Source of the DNA: Picocystis sp. L7 | Taxonomy: Eukaryota > Chlorophyta > Picocystophyceae > Picocystales > Picocystaceae | Direction: 5' to 3' | NCBI GenBank assembly: GCA_020975725.1 | Contig: QXJR01000009.1 | Span: 310,001-374,000, forward strand | Length of the DNA stretch: 64,000 nt | Shown here: positions 41,822-51,519 of the stretch, one piece after another | Layout: each line of letters begins with the position of its first letter | Position numbering within the stretch: position 1 is the stretch's first letter | The notes under the pieces: generated by a model | Database searches by the model: none | Told to the model about the DNA's origin: nothing | What the model saw: only the letters and a program-made list of their open reading frames with translations | Program-made: the position numbers and the translations under genes

Positions 41822-43480
41822 TCAGGGATTGTTGCTAGTAGCCATGGCTGGAGCCTCCTCCACTGCTGGGTTGGGAGCTGGCTGTAGCAGATGCTGGCAC
41901 TGCTCGAACGCGCCCTCCCAGAACGCATCATCGCACTCTACATCCCATCGATCGAGATTGTATCGATCCATGATCTCAGTGGGTATGGGAATGCTCTCCG
42001 ATTTCCAATCCCGACATTCTGGGTCGAGGCATTTTTGGTACACGGTTCCTAGCTTGAGATCAGCTATGTACATGACGTTGTTGCTCTTGTGGGATCGTTG
42101 GATTCTCCTGCAGTACCTATTGTCGCTCATGCTGTACAGGATCATCTCCATGTCCGGGAAGTGGGTCCAGGATCGTATCCGTGCTGGTACGCCTCCGTGC
42201 GAAGCAACGGACAGCACGAAGTTGTCGATGCTTTCGTGGGGAGAAGGTCCTCCTGAATTCTGAAACCCTCGAGGGTGTTGATGGTGGTTGCCATTGCTCT
42301 CCTTGAATTTGTCCCTTCTGCCTGGCGCGTATTGTTCCACATCCTCGCAGCACAACAGTTCGCTATCTGCTTCTACTTGGGAAGCCAGGGTGGCCAAGAA
42401 TAAAGGTTTGTCGTTTTCGGTGGTGGGTGGTGCGAGGCGGAAGATGGGCATGAGCCTTTCCTTTTTGCCGCGCTTGTATGACCACATGAGCCGGAAGGCG
42501 CGGTTCCTGGTGTACACGGCGGTGTCCACGATCGTCGTCCTTCGTTTTCCACGTTCGTTCTCTCGATGGCCACTGTTGACGAACAGCTTTCGGTGCCATT
42601 CGTGTTCGGGTTCGGCGTAGGCTTCTCCCAGGATCCGTTTGACGAAGGCGCCCGCGTGCATGGCGTCTTTGAACGCTTTCCCTTTCACTTTCACGAGCAC
42701 GTGCCTGGAGAACTTCCCGTCCTTGGTCGATTCCAGCTCCACCACGTCCTGGTTGTCGAAGGTGCAATCGAACCGCTCCTCGAACGAGCGTCGCAGGAGC
42801 TTCAACAGCGCGTTCACGCGTTGGTTCCCGTCCAGCTCTTGGTTGAGTTTGGACTTGGTTTCTTCGTCCCAGGTGGGATATTCCAGGTCCAAATACAAGT
42901 GGCATGGACGATCCTGTCGGATGATCTCGTAGTGATGCCTTTGCTCTTCGGGACACGCGACGTAATGCGTCCAAAACGCATCCAAGGTCGACGCCAGGAA
43001 CGTCCGACGACCGTCGGCGCTGCATTCGCGAGAGAACACGCGCATGGGACGGTCGATCGCATCCACGTACGCGAAGGCGTCCTTCTGGCGCGAAAACACC
43101 ACCCATTCGCACGGCGATGGCGTCCCACGCACGCGCGCACGCAACGAATCCAACCAGGATCGCACCAAGGCGTCCGTGCGATCCTGGCGCGTCTCCTTGG
43201 ACCTCCTGGACGCTTCGACGCGGTAGAAACCGCTCGCATCGACGCGTGGAAGAGGAAGAGGGACGCCTGGGACGCGCGACAAGCCGCTGCGATGCGCTTC
43301 GCGGCGAATCGCACGTGCGCACGTCGTCCTGGAACGCTTCGCCGTCGCCTGGGCGCGAGGCGCATCGGGACGTCGCTTGCGATCCTGGACGCGTCGAACC
43401 GCCTCCCACAAGCTGCACGGCTTCTCCCGATGGCCCGAAGCGCGCTCGTCGCGAAGGGATGGCGCGTGCGCATCGGCCAT
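41822..43480 (-). CDS. PRIMPOL: PrimPol, primase-polymerase
   Basis: AEP-superfamily enzyme that re-primes stalled DNA replication in nucleus and organelles. 552 residues from ATG 43480. Motif I is CHLYLDLEY (Asp-x-Glu metal ligands), motif II SRHVLVKV, motif III VDTAVYTRNRAFRLMWSYKRGK. The C-terminal zinc finger has NRYC, the His in RSHKSN, and QKCLDPECR, as in human PrimPol. An acidic tail follows (DVECDDAFWEGAFEQ), similar in position to the RPA-binding region. The N-terminal 110 residues are very Arg-rich and could include an organelle presequence. Ends 57 bp from CPSF73, tail to tail. Its promoter has several stress-type boxes (see below). Confidence 0.92.
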   Translation of the reverse strand: MADAHAPSLRDERASGHREKPCSLWEAVRRVQDRKRRPDAPRAQATAKRSRTTCARAIRREAHRSGLSRVPGVPLPLPRVDASGFYRVEASRRSKETRQDRTDALVRSWLDSLRARVRGTPSPCEWVVFSRQKDAFAYVDAIDRPMRVFSRECSADGRRTFLASTLDAFWTHYVACPEEQRHHYEIIRQDRPCHLYLDLEYPTWDEETKSKLNQELDGNQRVNALLKLLRRSFEERFDCTFDNQDVVELESTKDGKFSRHVLVKVKGKAFKDAMHAGAFVKRILGEAYAEPEHEWHRKLFVNSGHRENERGKRRTTIVDTAVYTRNRAFRLMWSYKRGKKERLMPIFRLAPPTTENDKPLFLATLASQVEADSELLCCEDVEQYAPGRRDKFKESNGNHHQHPRGFQNSGGPSPHESIDNFVLSVASHGGVPARIRSWTHFPDMEMILYSMSDNRYCRRIQRSHKSNNVMYIADLKLGTVYQKCLDPECRDWKSESIPIPTEIMDRYNLDRWDVECDDAFWEGAFEQCQHLLQPAPNPAVEEAPAMATSNNP

Positions 43481-43639
43481 GCTCGATGGCACCTGTCCAC
43501 GTGGATTTGAACGCGAAAATGGCGGGTGGGCGAGCTCCCCTGTGGCCCAAGGGTGTCTGGAGGGATGTCCAAGCACACACAGGATGGAGACAAAAGGGAA
43601 AGGAAAGAATGGAGAACGGACACGAGGTGGTTTATTGGG

Positions 43640-43730
43640 AACACACGTGGGCCGTGAGAAACCACGGAACGAACACGTGCGACGTAGCCACGTGCGAGGG
43701 GAAGGCAAGAGATGACGCCGACGTCATCCA
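43640..43730. promoter_or_regulatory. CACGTG cluster and CRE-like repeat upstream of PrimPol
   Basis: Three CACGTG boxes (43644-43649, 43674-43679, 43689-43694) and an inverted pair TGACGCCGACGTCA (43713-43726) lie 160-250 bp upstream of the PrimPol start, right after the SPPL stop codon. In plants, CACGTG is bound by bHLH/bZIP proteins and TGACG by bZIP proteins. Function here is inference. Confidence 0.4.
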
Positions 43731-43744
43731 TGCGTGCGAACGCT

Positions 43745-45478
43745 TCACTCCGTTCCAGACAGGGGCACCAAAGGGCTGTGCTGCTCCATGTTGATGCCGG
43801 GACCGCTCTCCTCGTCCTTCTCCTCCTCGCTCCGGCCTATCTTCCAATCCCACAGCTTGAAAAACTCCCCGCGTACGAGGGCCAGAACAACGGTCGTGCC
43901 CAATGTACACGGTACCAAGTACAGCAAAGCTGGCTGTCCGTTCTGACCCCCCACATTAAATATCAGCGCGATGTAGGTGAGCATCAAACCCACCACGTAC
44001 CCAATCAAGGATGGGTAATAATAGCCGCCCAGCACACGACCAGTTTTGCCTTCCCAGTAGTCGAGCCGAAGGTCAATATGCATGTTCAAAACAACAAGCA
44101 AACCCGGCAAAATCACGTCGCCGTAACCCAAGAGTGCATAACCACCCAGCGGATTCATGATGTGGGGCACCTTCAACAACATGGGAATTTCCTCCCTCAA
44201 GGATGCACCAGTTGCAACCGAGACCATGACGCTCTGATCGTGAAACACCCTGGGCTGGATGAACACCCACCAAACGTCGTAGATAAAGGCTAGTGGTAGA
44301 AGCACGGATGCCACGCGAAGGTTCGGCAGGCGGAATTGCCTCAGTATAAACACCATGAGCGAAACACCCATCAAGTCCTGGAGCATCCACGACCAGTTGC
44401 TGTGTCGAAACACCACCCAAACTACAACTATGGCCAAGTTCAGAGGAATCCCTATCACTGAGCTGCGCGGGTTTTCACCGAAAAACGGGTATTCCACCTT
44501 TTCTGCCCGGAAAGAAGGGAAAACGGACTCAATCAATGGTTGGGAGAAATAAAGTAAGCTTTGAAATGCTGCCAAAGCGAAGATGAGGATGAGCAGTATC
44601 ATGAACAGATCCGACATGAACAAGAACAGGACCAGCAACACGGACGATGCAACCAGGACAAACATCACTGCATTCCATTCCGTGAGTAACAATGCAAAGT
44701 TTTCGTGCTCTTCCTGACCATCCGAGGCAACTTCGCCGTGCATGGACAGTAGCGTAATGCCGGCATGGTCATCGCAGACGGTCCACCAAGTCCCCGCAGC
44801 AATGGTACAAACGGCGAGCAGCAGTAAGACCACTGCACTCAAGTCGAGTACGGGTACCTTGGGTCTGTACACAGCCACGTCAACTTGAGATTCGCCTTGT
44901 TGCTCCACCAGTTCGACGAGCATGTGCCCGTTCCCGGCGTCGATCATCACTGCCGGTATCTTCACAGCTCCCCATTGGTCCGGTTCTGTGCCTCCGGCAC
45001 ATCCCATTTGAAAGGCCTGCGTTTGATTGTTGACAACAACGACCAGTCCACCTCCCGCGTTCTGCACGTTGATCGCTTTCTCTACGAAGGTGCAGCTGCC
45101 TCGATCCAGCAGCACGGCGGTGTCGTTTTCGAGCTTCTGAACCGTCGTGCAACCGTCCGCCGGTTCACCTCGAACGAGACGGTAGGTCGTGCTTTTTTCG
45201 ACGGCTAGAACCCTTCCGAACGAAGCGGGAACAGCGTTTCGAACCCTCTCCTGCACGTTTCCGCCTTGCACCACGTCCACGAACGCCTGCACGTGCGCAC
45301 ACGTACGTCCTCGAAATCTTCGTCAGCCCGCTGCTCCTCCTTCCTGCGCCTCCTTCCTGCGTCCTCGTCGTTCGCCACGCACCGGAACGGCTTCGTTGGT
45401 GCACTGGGAAGCTCCCACGACGTTCTGGACCATCGCCATCGCCGCGAGGGCGATGCCGAGGCGCGCCATGCCGCGCAT
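43745..45478 (-). CDS. Signal peptide peptidase-like protease (SPPL, PA domain)
   Basis: Intramembrane aspartyl protease with a lumenal PA domain, like plant SPPL and animal SPPL2. Exon 1 (45383-45478) encodes a 32-residue signal peptide (MARLGIALAAMAMVQNVVG inside it); exon 2 is 43745-45286. The 96-bp intron has donor GTGCGTGG, branch GCTGAC and acceptor GTGCAG, phase 0 on both sides. The product is about 545 residues. The PA domain carries NDTAVLLDRGSCTFVEKA and GAVKIPAVMI. Catalytic motifs are FIYDVWW in one helix, LLGYGDVILPG (GxGD) in the next, and QPALLYLVP. Location likely Golgi, lysosome/vacuole or endosome. The C-tail is acidic. Confidence 0.93.
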
Positions 45479-45724
45479 GAAGCGACGTGCGCGTCGCGTT
45501 TCCGCTTCCTCGAGCACGAAGACTGGGCCCACACGCCCCCTTTCGAACGTGGAGCGTCGAGGAAATCCTGGCCATCCCGTACCCGCTCCTCTGCGGGCAT
45601 GGGTGCCTTGGGTCCCTCCGAGGGGGGACCGTGGGGGAGGGTGTCGGACCGAGGTTAACTCGGTGGTTAATCGAGGAGGAGGGGGAGGAAGAGGAGGCGA
45701 AGCCGACGATGCCGGACACCTGCG

Positions 45725-46798
45725 ATGTGGTGGGCCAGCCAATGGGTGGCAGCAGCTGTGGCGGCCGCCACCTTGTCCTACTGGGCGAAGCTGAGAGGAC
45801 CCAGTCAGTACGTTCCTGGAGTGGAAGATCGAGTGGAAAGCCTGCTGAGCCGGAGACTGCTGGGACAGCCCCTGGCAGTGCACCAAGTGTCGGATGCCAT
45901 CAGCGAGCACCTCGCCCAACCGTGGCCGAAGAAACCGCTCGTGATGTCCGTCCACGGACCACCAGGGGTGGGAAAGTCACTGTTCCACCTCCTGCTAGCA
46001 AATGCACTGTACAACACCACGGAAATGGAAAACAAACCGAACACGTGCCCAGGCAGGGGGTGCCCGGCATACAAAGTCGTATTCGGACTGGACTACCTGC
46101 AGTCCGAGAAACAGAAGCAAATGGAATTGCTGCGAGAAACACTCACAAGCCACCTTTTATGGTTTCCAGAATCGTTGGTGGTGATGGAAGAGTATGACAA
46201 GGTCGATTGCGACGTGAGAGGGCTCCTCAAACAGATGCTCGACAAGGGGACAGAAAGCAGCATCGATTGGGGGAAATCCATCGTGGTGCTGGAATCCAAC
46301 ACAGGGTATTTGGAACTGCTGGACTTGCGCGAGAAGTACAAGTCGAGAAAAGAAATCAGTGCAGAGGAAGCACAGAGAGTTTTGAAGGATAAGGTGTTCT
46401 CGAAATGGGCTGCCCAGGGATGTGAAGAAAGGGTGGACACGATAAAGACCGTGTCCCTCATCAACATGTTCCTGCCCTTCCTACCCTTGGAACGACCTCA
46501 AGTGGAAGATATCATCGACCTTAACATGCGCCGTCGCTTGGAGCATCGGATCAATAAGGGAGAGCTAGCTGGCCTGCATTGGGACAGCTCTGTCCTCCAA
46601 TTTTTGTCGTCAAAGATAGAGTTTGATGGCAACTATGCCATCGAAGGGGCAAAAGAAGTAAGCACAGTCCTTGCTAGATACGTGACGCGTGCATTGAAAG
46701 AATATACACAGTCGTCTGTCTATGCTGCGAATGCTACGGTGACCTTGAATGTCTCACACGATGGCAAAGGATTAGTAGCACATAAGCGCGATGTGTGA
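45725..46798 (+). CDS. Torsin-like AAA+ ATPase
   Basis: A 357-residue torsin-family AAA+ protein; in animals torsins act in the ER lumen and perinuclear space. N-terminal hydrophobic stretch (WVAAAVAAATLSYW) as signal or anchor. Walker A is GPPGVGKSL, so the usual torsin Asn after Lys is Ser here. Walker B is LVVMEEYDKV and sensor 1 VVLESNTG. Conserved Cys-containing stretches (CPGRGC; GCEERV) and the C-terminal helical domain with MFLPFLPLERPQV fit torsin more than ClpB. Start at ATG 45725. Divergent from SPPL (247 bp) and only 21 bp from the adenylosuccinate synthase stop. Confidence 0.85.
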   Translation: MWWASQWVAAAVAAATLSYWAKLRGPSQYVPGVEDRVESLLSRRLLGQPLAVHQVSDAISEHLAQPWPKKPLVMSVHGPPGVGKSLFHLLLANALYNTTEMENKPNTCPGRGCPAYKVVFGLDYLQSEKQKQMELLRETLTSHLLWFPESLVVMEEYDKVDCDVRGLLKQMLDKGTESSIDWGKSIVVLESNTGYLELLDLREKYKSRKEISAEEAQRVLKDKVFSKWAAQGCEERVDTIKTVSLINMFLPFLPLERPQVEDIIDLNMRRRLEHRINKGELAGLHWDSSVLQFLSSKIEFDGNYAIEGAKEVSTVLARYVTRALKEYTQSSVYAANATVTLNVSHDGKGLVAHKRDV

Positions 46799-46819
46799 TT
46801 ACAGTGTGCCAAGGAATTT

Positions 46820-48283
46820 TCACTCGTCCTTTGTTATCAATGCTTCTCTTCCTGGTCCAACCCCGATCCAGCGGCATTCTACACCCGTGAGCTCTTCAAT
46901 GCGTCTCACGTACGCCTGGGCAGTAGCTGGGAGGTCGGACCATGTCCTGCACTTTGAAATGTCAGACTTCCAACCAGGGAGAGTCTCGTACACGACCTCC
47001 ACCTCCTCTAGCAACGTGAGGTCGGAGGGGAAGGCAGAAAGCACATCCCCATTGGGTGCCTTGTAAGCCACCCCTAGTTTGATCTCATCCAGAACGGAGA
47101 GAACATCTAGCTTCGTGATGTTAAGGTGTGTGAAACCGTTGATGGTGCATGCGTAGTTCAAAGCTACAACATCAAGCCAGCCACAACGCCGTGGGCGACC
47201 TGTAGTGGTACCGTATTCCCCTCCTTCCTCCCGGACCCGTTCTGCCATTTCCCCAAAGAGCTCAGTCGGGTACGGGCCCTCGCCAACTCTCGTTGTGTAC
47301 GCCTTCGCTACACCAATGATGCACCCGAACTTGTTAGGAGATAGCCCAAGGCCCGTGCAAACTCCTCCAATGGATGGATTGGATGACGTCACGTAAGGAT
47401 ATGTCCCAAAGTCCAGATCCAGCATGGTGGCATTCGCTCCCTCCACGAGTATGCGCTTCCCCTCTCTGAAGGCTTGATTGATGACATGCACAGAATCTCC
47501 GATGTACGGCCGAAGTTGCTCGAAGTACTGTTTGTAGGCGACTACTTCTGCCTCTACATCTAAATCGAACGATCCTGCAAATCGCTTCCGGTTCTCATCC
47601 ACGAGACGTGTGAGCTTCTCTGCAAATACGTCAGGATGATTTAGATCTCCCACCCTGATCCCGTTCCGAATGGCTTTGTTCGAGTAGCACGGTCCAATGC
47701 CACGTTTCGTGGTTCCTATTTTTTTCCCCGCCAACTCTTCTTCCCTCAACCCATCCACTTCCTTGTGGAAGTCAAAGAGCAGGTGCGCTCGATCGGAGAC
47801 CAGGACCCGGCCTTCGCAGTGGACCCCCCTTTGCTCGAGGCCTTTGATTTCGTCAAACAGGCTGGGTAAATTGACGACAACTCCGTTCCCGATGATGCAT
47901 TGCGCATCTGGGTTCAGGATGCCTGAAGGCATGAGGTGGAGCTTGTACTGGTTTCCCTCGCTGTCGTAGATAGTGTGTCCGGCATTGGCACCGCCCTGTC
48001 CACGAGCTACGACGTCGTACTTTTGGGCAAGCACATCCACGAGCTTCCCCTTGCCTTCGTCTCCCCACTGGGATCCGAGGACGGCGCACACCTGTGCGAG
48101 TGCTTCGAACTCTTCCTCCTGGGCCTGGGCGGCGGTCCGTTCGGCGGTTTGCGCCCGAGGCACGGCCCTCACAACGCGTCTGGGCGTCTTCCATGGGTTT
48201 CCACGTGCATCGGATGTCCTCCGAGGTGCGCAGCTGCGCTTCTGGAGGGTTCCAGGCGCCTGCAGCGCCATCGGCATGGCCAT
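46820..48283 (-). CDS. PURA: Adenylosuccinate synthetase, plastid
   Basis: GTP-dependent first step from IMP to AMP, 487 residues. The N-terminal 60 residues ([18 protein letters not shown]..., Arg/Ser/Thr-rich) form a plastid transit peptide. Enzyme motifs: [14 protein letters not shown] (P-loop-like), [40 protein letters not shown], and [14 protein letters not shown]. All expected active-site residues (Asp in WGDEGK, His in GHT) are present. The first ATG at 48283 is used; a GTG precedes it. Plants also keep this enzyme in plastids. Confidence 0.95.
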   Translation of the reverse strand: MAMPMALQAPGTLQKRSCAPRRTSDARGNPWKTPRRVVRAVPRAQTAERTAAQAQEEEFEALAQVCAVLGSQWGDEGKGKLVDVLAQKYDVVARGQGGANAGHTIYDSEGNQYKLHLMPSGILNPDAQCIIGNGVVVNLPSLFDEIKGLEQRGVHCEGRVLVSDRAHLLFDFHKEVDGLREEELAGKKIGTTKRGIGPCYSNKAIRNGIRVGDLNHPDVFAEKLTRLVDENRKRFAGSFDLDVEAEVVAYKQYFEQLRPYIGDSVHVINQAFREGKRILVEGANATMLDLDFGTYPYVTSSNPSIGGVCTGLGLSPNKFGCIIGVAKAYTTRVGEGPYPTELFGEMAERVREEGGEYGTTTGRPRRCGWLDVVALNYACTINGFTHLNITKLDVLSVLDEIKLGVAYKAPNGDVLSAFPSDLTLLEEVEVVYETLPGWKSDISKCRTWSDLPATAQAYVRRIEELTGVECRWIGVGPGREALITKDE

Positions 48284-48727
48284 GCCCAACACCTGTGGCT
48301 GTGGTGGAAGGCGGCTTCTGTCCTACCCCATGGGTCTCGGACGAGGGTCTCCTCTGCGTCGATTCCCTCCGAAGGGGAAGACCACCGGGAAGATCCCCGT
48401 TCCGATCCGGGTCGAACGGCGTCGAACGTGGAGGCTCGACGGGGAAAGGACCCAGTCTCCTTCCCGAAAGGAGACTCTCCCCACTGACGAGGCGAAAGGG
48501 ATCGTGTGCGAACGAGCGTCCCGGGTCGAACAGGCGGCGGTCGTACGCGTACCCGTACGCGTTGGGGCTGGAGGACAGGCCCGGGTCTCCCCCGGGTCCG
48601 AAACCCGTCCTGTCGGTCCCCTTGACCGGGAGGAGTGCGTTTCACCAGTGGGGAGATGGGGGGAGACGACAAGGAGTGGGAACAGGTCGATGGGAAGAGA
48701 CCGAGGAAGGGTCGAGTGGCGACAGAG
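48284..48727. promoter_or_regulatory. Divergent promoter PURA / cyclophilin H
   Basis: About 440 bp. Contains a perfect inverted repeat with 9-bp arms, AGTCTCCTT (48454-48462) and AAGGAGACT (48468-48476), spaced by CCCGA, and CGTACGCGTACGCGTACG-like CpG sequence at about 48543-48560. Otherwise GC-rich. Confidence 0.5.
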
Positions 48728-49409
48728 ATGGATTGGCACCTGAGAGAATCCAAGCCAGAGAACCCGGTCGTGTTCTTCGACGTCGAAGTGGGAGGTGTAC
48801 CTGCCGGAAGAATCAAGATGGAACTCTGGGCGGATCTGGTGCCGCGCACGGCCGAAAACTTCAGGTGAGGGAACGCTGCTGTGGGAAGGAAGAAACGAGG
48901 AGATTCCTAACGTGCGAACGAAGGGCAAGGATAGACCTGGTTCCGTCTAGAGGGAGACTCTGGCTAACAATCGATGTGACTCCGGCCGTTCCATCGCTTG
49001 CAGGCAATTCTGCACGGGCGAACACCGTGAAAACCATTTCCCCGTTGGCTACAAAGACTGCATGTTCCACAGGGTCATCAAAGGATTCATGGTTCAAGGT
49101 GGAGACTTCATCAAAGGGGATGGGACCGGAAGCAAAAGCATATATGGTACAAACTTTGCTGACGAAAACTTCATGGCTAAACATACCGGTCCAGGTCTGC
49201 TCTCGATGGCCAACAGTGGACCCAACACCAACGGATGTCAGTTCTTTATTGCCTGTGCTCCTGCCGAATGGCTGGACAATAAGCACGTTGTGTTTGGACG
49301 CGTCTTGGGTGATAGCCTGCTGGTTGTTCGAAAACTGGAGAATGTAGCTACTGGACCAAACAACCGACCAAAGCTACCATGCAAGATCACCCAATGTGGT
49401 GAGCTGTAA
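48728..49409 (+). CDS. PPIH: Cyclophilin H (U4/U6.U5 tri-snRNP peptidyl-prolyl isomerase)
   Basis: A 180-residue single-domain cyclophilin. Exons 48728-48864 and 49004-49409; the 139-bp intron (GTGAGG...TTGCAG) splits the Arg codon of AENFR, phase 2 to 1, and splicing gives TAENFRQFCTGE. Active-site residues: [32 protein letters not shown]. The insert [15 protein letters not shown] and the end [16 protein letters not shown] are specific to PPIH/CypH, which binds Prp4/60K in the tri-snRNP, rather than to generic CypA. ATG 48728 gives a start like PPIH. AATAAA at 49443-49448 follows the stop. Confidence 0.93.
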
Positions 49410-49496
49410 ACTGCCTCGCAACGGGCCACATGCTTCTATTGAAATAAACGGCCATTGTTCCTGTCTACCGTTTCATTTCAGGATCATGGACGCAGA

Positions 49497-50261
49497 TTAG
49501 ATGTGGAGTGCGGTCATGAATATGAAGTTGGCGATGACGGTCATGATGGCGAGACCGATGGCTAGAGGCACGAGCTCTCTTATCTCGGGAAACCTCAACG
49601 TCGTTCCCGTCTCTTCACTGTTGCGCTGAGTGGCGGATCCTGGACTACTGGGCCATTGTGCAATCCTTTCTTGGCGACGTATGCGCTCTTTTTCCTCCTC
49701 TTCCCAGTCGAGCTCTCGCTCGAGCTGGGGCTTCGCTTTCCGAGTTCCAGGGCCGTCGGCCACTCTCGGCACGGCTCGTTTCGTGTTGGTATCTACCTGT
49801 TCGTCCAAGGCCCGGAGAGCACGCAAAGCAGCTGCACGATCCGCCTTGATACGCTTGGCTTTTTCCTCGTCATCATCCCCTTGTGCTCCCCCCGCAGAAT
49901 TCCGCGTTATGAACCTTCTTCGTCCACCGACAGCTGCTTTCCGCTCGTTCCTGTCGTTCGACCATCGCCGCGTCCTTCTCTGGCAACCAACACACACCCT
50001 GCGGCATGCATTGCTTTCCTGAAACGTGCAGCACGAAGGCAAGCTGTACATGGTTCGAGTTGCTCGGCGTTGCAGGGAAGGCAAGGTCTTTGCCGAGCAA
50101 AACCGAGGCGGACTGCAGGACCGTATGGTCTGAGCACGGGCTTGGGGGTGGACAGCTCTGGATGCCGCACTACCCATTCGTCGTGGTTGAGAAGGAACCT
50201 CATTGGTCGATCCCACAATAGGTAAATACTTGCAAGGAATGTGAAGGGATTTGCACTGCAT
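49497..50261 (-). CDS. Unrecognised protein with C-terminal membrane helix
   Basis: No family recognised. From the ATG at 50261 it has about 254 residues; ATGs at 50177 and 50051 are also in frame and the last gives a more compact 184-residue form. The N-terminal part is Arg/Ser-rich and Cys-containing, like a transit peptide. A charged helical middle (DDDEEKAKRIKADRAAALRALRALDEQ; ELDWEEEEKERIRRQERI) suggests coiled coil. The last 25 residues are one transmembrane helix (LVPLAIGLAIMTVIANFIF) with only a few residues behind, so either a tail anchor or a plastid membrane protein. It ends about 85 bp from cyclophilin H, tail to tail. Confidence 0.6.
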   Translation of the reverse strand: MQCKSLHIPCKYLPIVGSTNEVPSQPRRMGSAASRAVHPQARAQTIRSCSPPRFCSAKTLPSLQRRATRTMYSLPSCCTFQESNACRRVCVGCQRRTRRWSNDRNERKAAVGGRRRFITRNSAGGAQGDDDEEKAKRIKADRAAALRALRALDEQVDTNTKRAVPRVADGPGTRKAKPQLERELDWEEEEKERIRRQERIAQWPSSPGSATQRNSEETGTTLRFPEIRELVPLAIGLAIMTVIANFIFMTALHI

Positions 50262-50433
50262 CGTGCTCGGCTGCGTCGTCCAAATCAAACTTGTATGACA
50301 ATGGCCGAGCGGCCTGAGTAAGGTTTAGGTGCATGCACGGTTCTCCGAAGGCAATCCGAGTGGTCCATCATGCCTTGGTGGAGGGAGCAACGTGGACTAC
50401 AAGCTATGATATAATGCCACCCAAGGCTTTGGC

Positions 50434-51180
50434 TTAGGCAGAAGCCTTTGGCTGGTAAGCAAACATCTCCTCCATGGTGAGCCCGCGCTGTTCAGCTACC
50501 TGCCTGAACGTACGCATCTCTGAAAGTGCCTTGACAGTCGCACGGGCGTTGTTCAACGGATTTTGGGAACCCAGCTGCTTCCCAAAGACGTTCTGCACGC
50601 CTGCCAACTCGAGCACCACGCGGACGGCACCTCCCGCAATGACACCGGTACCCTCCGCAGCAGGACGGAGCATCAGGCGGGCAGCCCCTTCTCTAATGGT
50701 GGTGCCGTGGGGGATGGTGAGCGTCTTCGTGATCGGCACTTCCACGATGTTCTTCTTCGCTTCCAAAGACGCCTTCTGCACGGCAACGGCAACCTCCTTG
50801 GCCTTGGAACAGCCCACTCCGACGCGTCCATTTCCGTCTCCCACGATGACCACAGCACGGAACCGCAGCTGATTACCTCCCTTGACGACCTTGACTACGC
50901 GGCTGATCTGCACGACACGTTCCTGCAGGCCGTCGTCGGGCTCTCCACGGCGACCTCCTCTCGCTTGGACGCGCACGGATGCCGCGCGTGCGCCCTGAAC
51001 CTCGCCTTGGCGTGGCGCCGCCGTGGATAGCTTCGCGCTTCCGCGCGCGAAGGGGGTCGCTGCAGCGCTCATCTTGGATGGCAGCAGCACCGGTGCAGAT
51101 GCAGACCTTCTGGACACGGTGGGCGTTCGCACGCATCCGCTTGTGCGACCGAACGTCGCGGTCTCCATCCGCATCTGCAT
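50434..51180 (-). CDS. RPS5: Plastid ribosomal protein S5 (uS5c), nuclear-encoded
   Basis: Small-subunit ribosomal protein, 248 residues from ATG 51180, with a 75-residue Ser/Thr/Arg-rich plastid transit peptide. The S5 N-domain reads [19 protein letters not shown] and [20 protein letters not shown]; the C-domain has [29 protein letters not shown] and [12 protein letters not shown]. Bacterial-type features mark it as organellar. Its nuclear location supports a green plastid: red and glaucophyte plastid genomes carry rps5. In-frame ATGs at 51174 and 51168 are close alternatives. Divergent from L9. Confidence 0.93.
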   Translation of the reverse strand: MQMRMETATFGRTSGCVRTPTVSRRSASAPVLLPSKMSAAATPFARGSAKLSTAAPRQGEVQGARAASVRVQARGGRRGEPDDGLQERVVQISRVVKVVKGGNQLRFRAVVIVGDGNGRVGVGCSKAKEVAVAVQKASLEAKKNIVEVPITKTLTIPHGTTIREGAARLMLRPAAEGTGVIAGGAVRVVLELAGVQNVFGKQLGSQNPLNNARATVKALSEMRTFRQVAEQRGLTMEEMFAYQPKASA

Positions 51181-51519
51181 GGTCGCGACAACCTGCAATG
51201 GCGTCGATGTCGATCCGGACGGTGGCGGCGTCTCGGGATTCCTCCCCTTTCGGAGGGTCCAATCCTTCGATCAAGGCCGTCCTTTCGAACCGGACACGGG
51301 ACCCTTTCGATCGGAGGTTTTCCGTGGGCGTGGCAGAACTGGGTCGCGGATAGGGTTTGGACCGGGACAGAAGGCCGTGAGAAGGAACCAAGCGAGGGGA
51401 ACCTCCACGTCGACCCGGGCGAAACCCGTCCCAAATCGAAGCGGATACGGATACCGTCGACCTGGGGGTCCCATGCCGGTGGAAGGGCTTCGACCTGTGC
51501 GACGACGGGACGAGGCCAC
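51181..51519. promoter_or_regulatory. Divergent promoter RPS5 / RPL9
   Basis: A 339-bp shared promoter for two organellar ribosomal proteins. Holds CCCTTTCGG at 51245-51253, a TCCTTTCGAA near 51280 and CCCTTTCGA at 51302-51310, the densest set of the recurrent motif next to the PYRB promoter. Confidence 0.5.

Noticed and set aside
50300-50330. tRNA-like A box (TGGCCGAGCGG) between S5 and the orphan membrane protein
   Set aside because: No matching T arm, acceptor stem or anticodon stem could be built around it, neither in normal nor permuted (circularly swapped) order.
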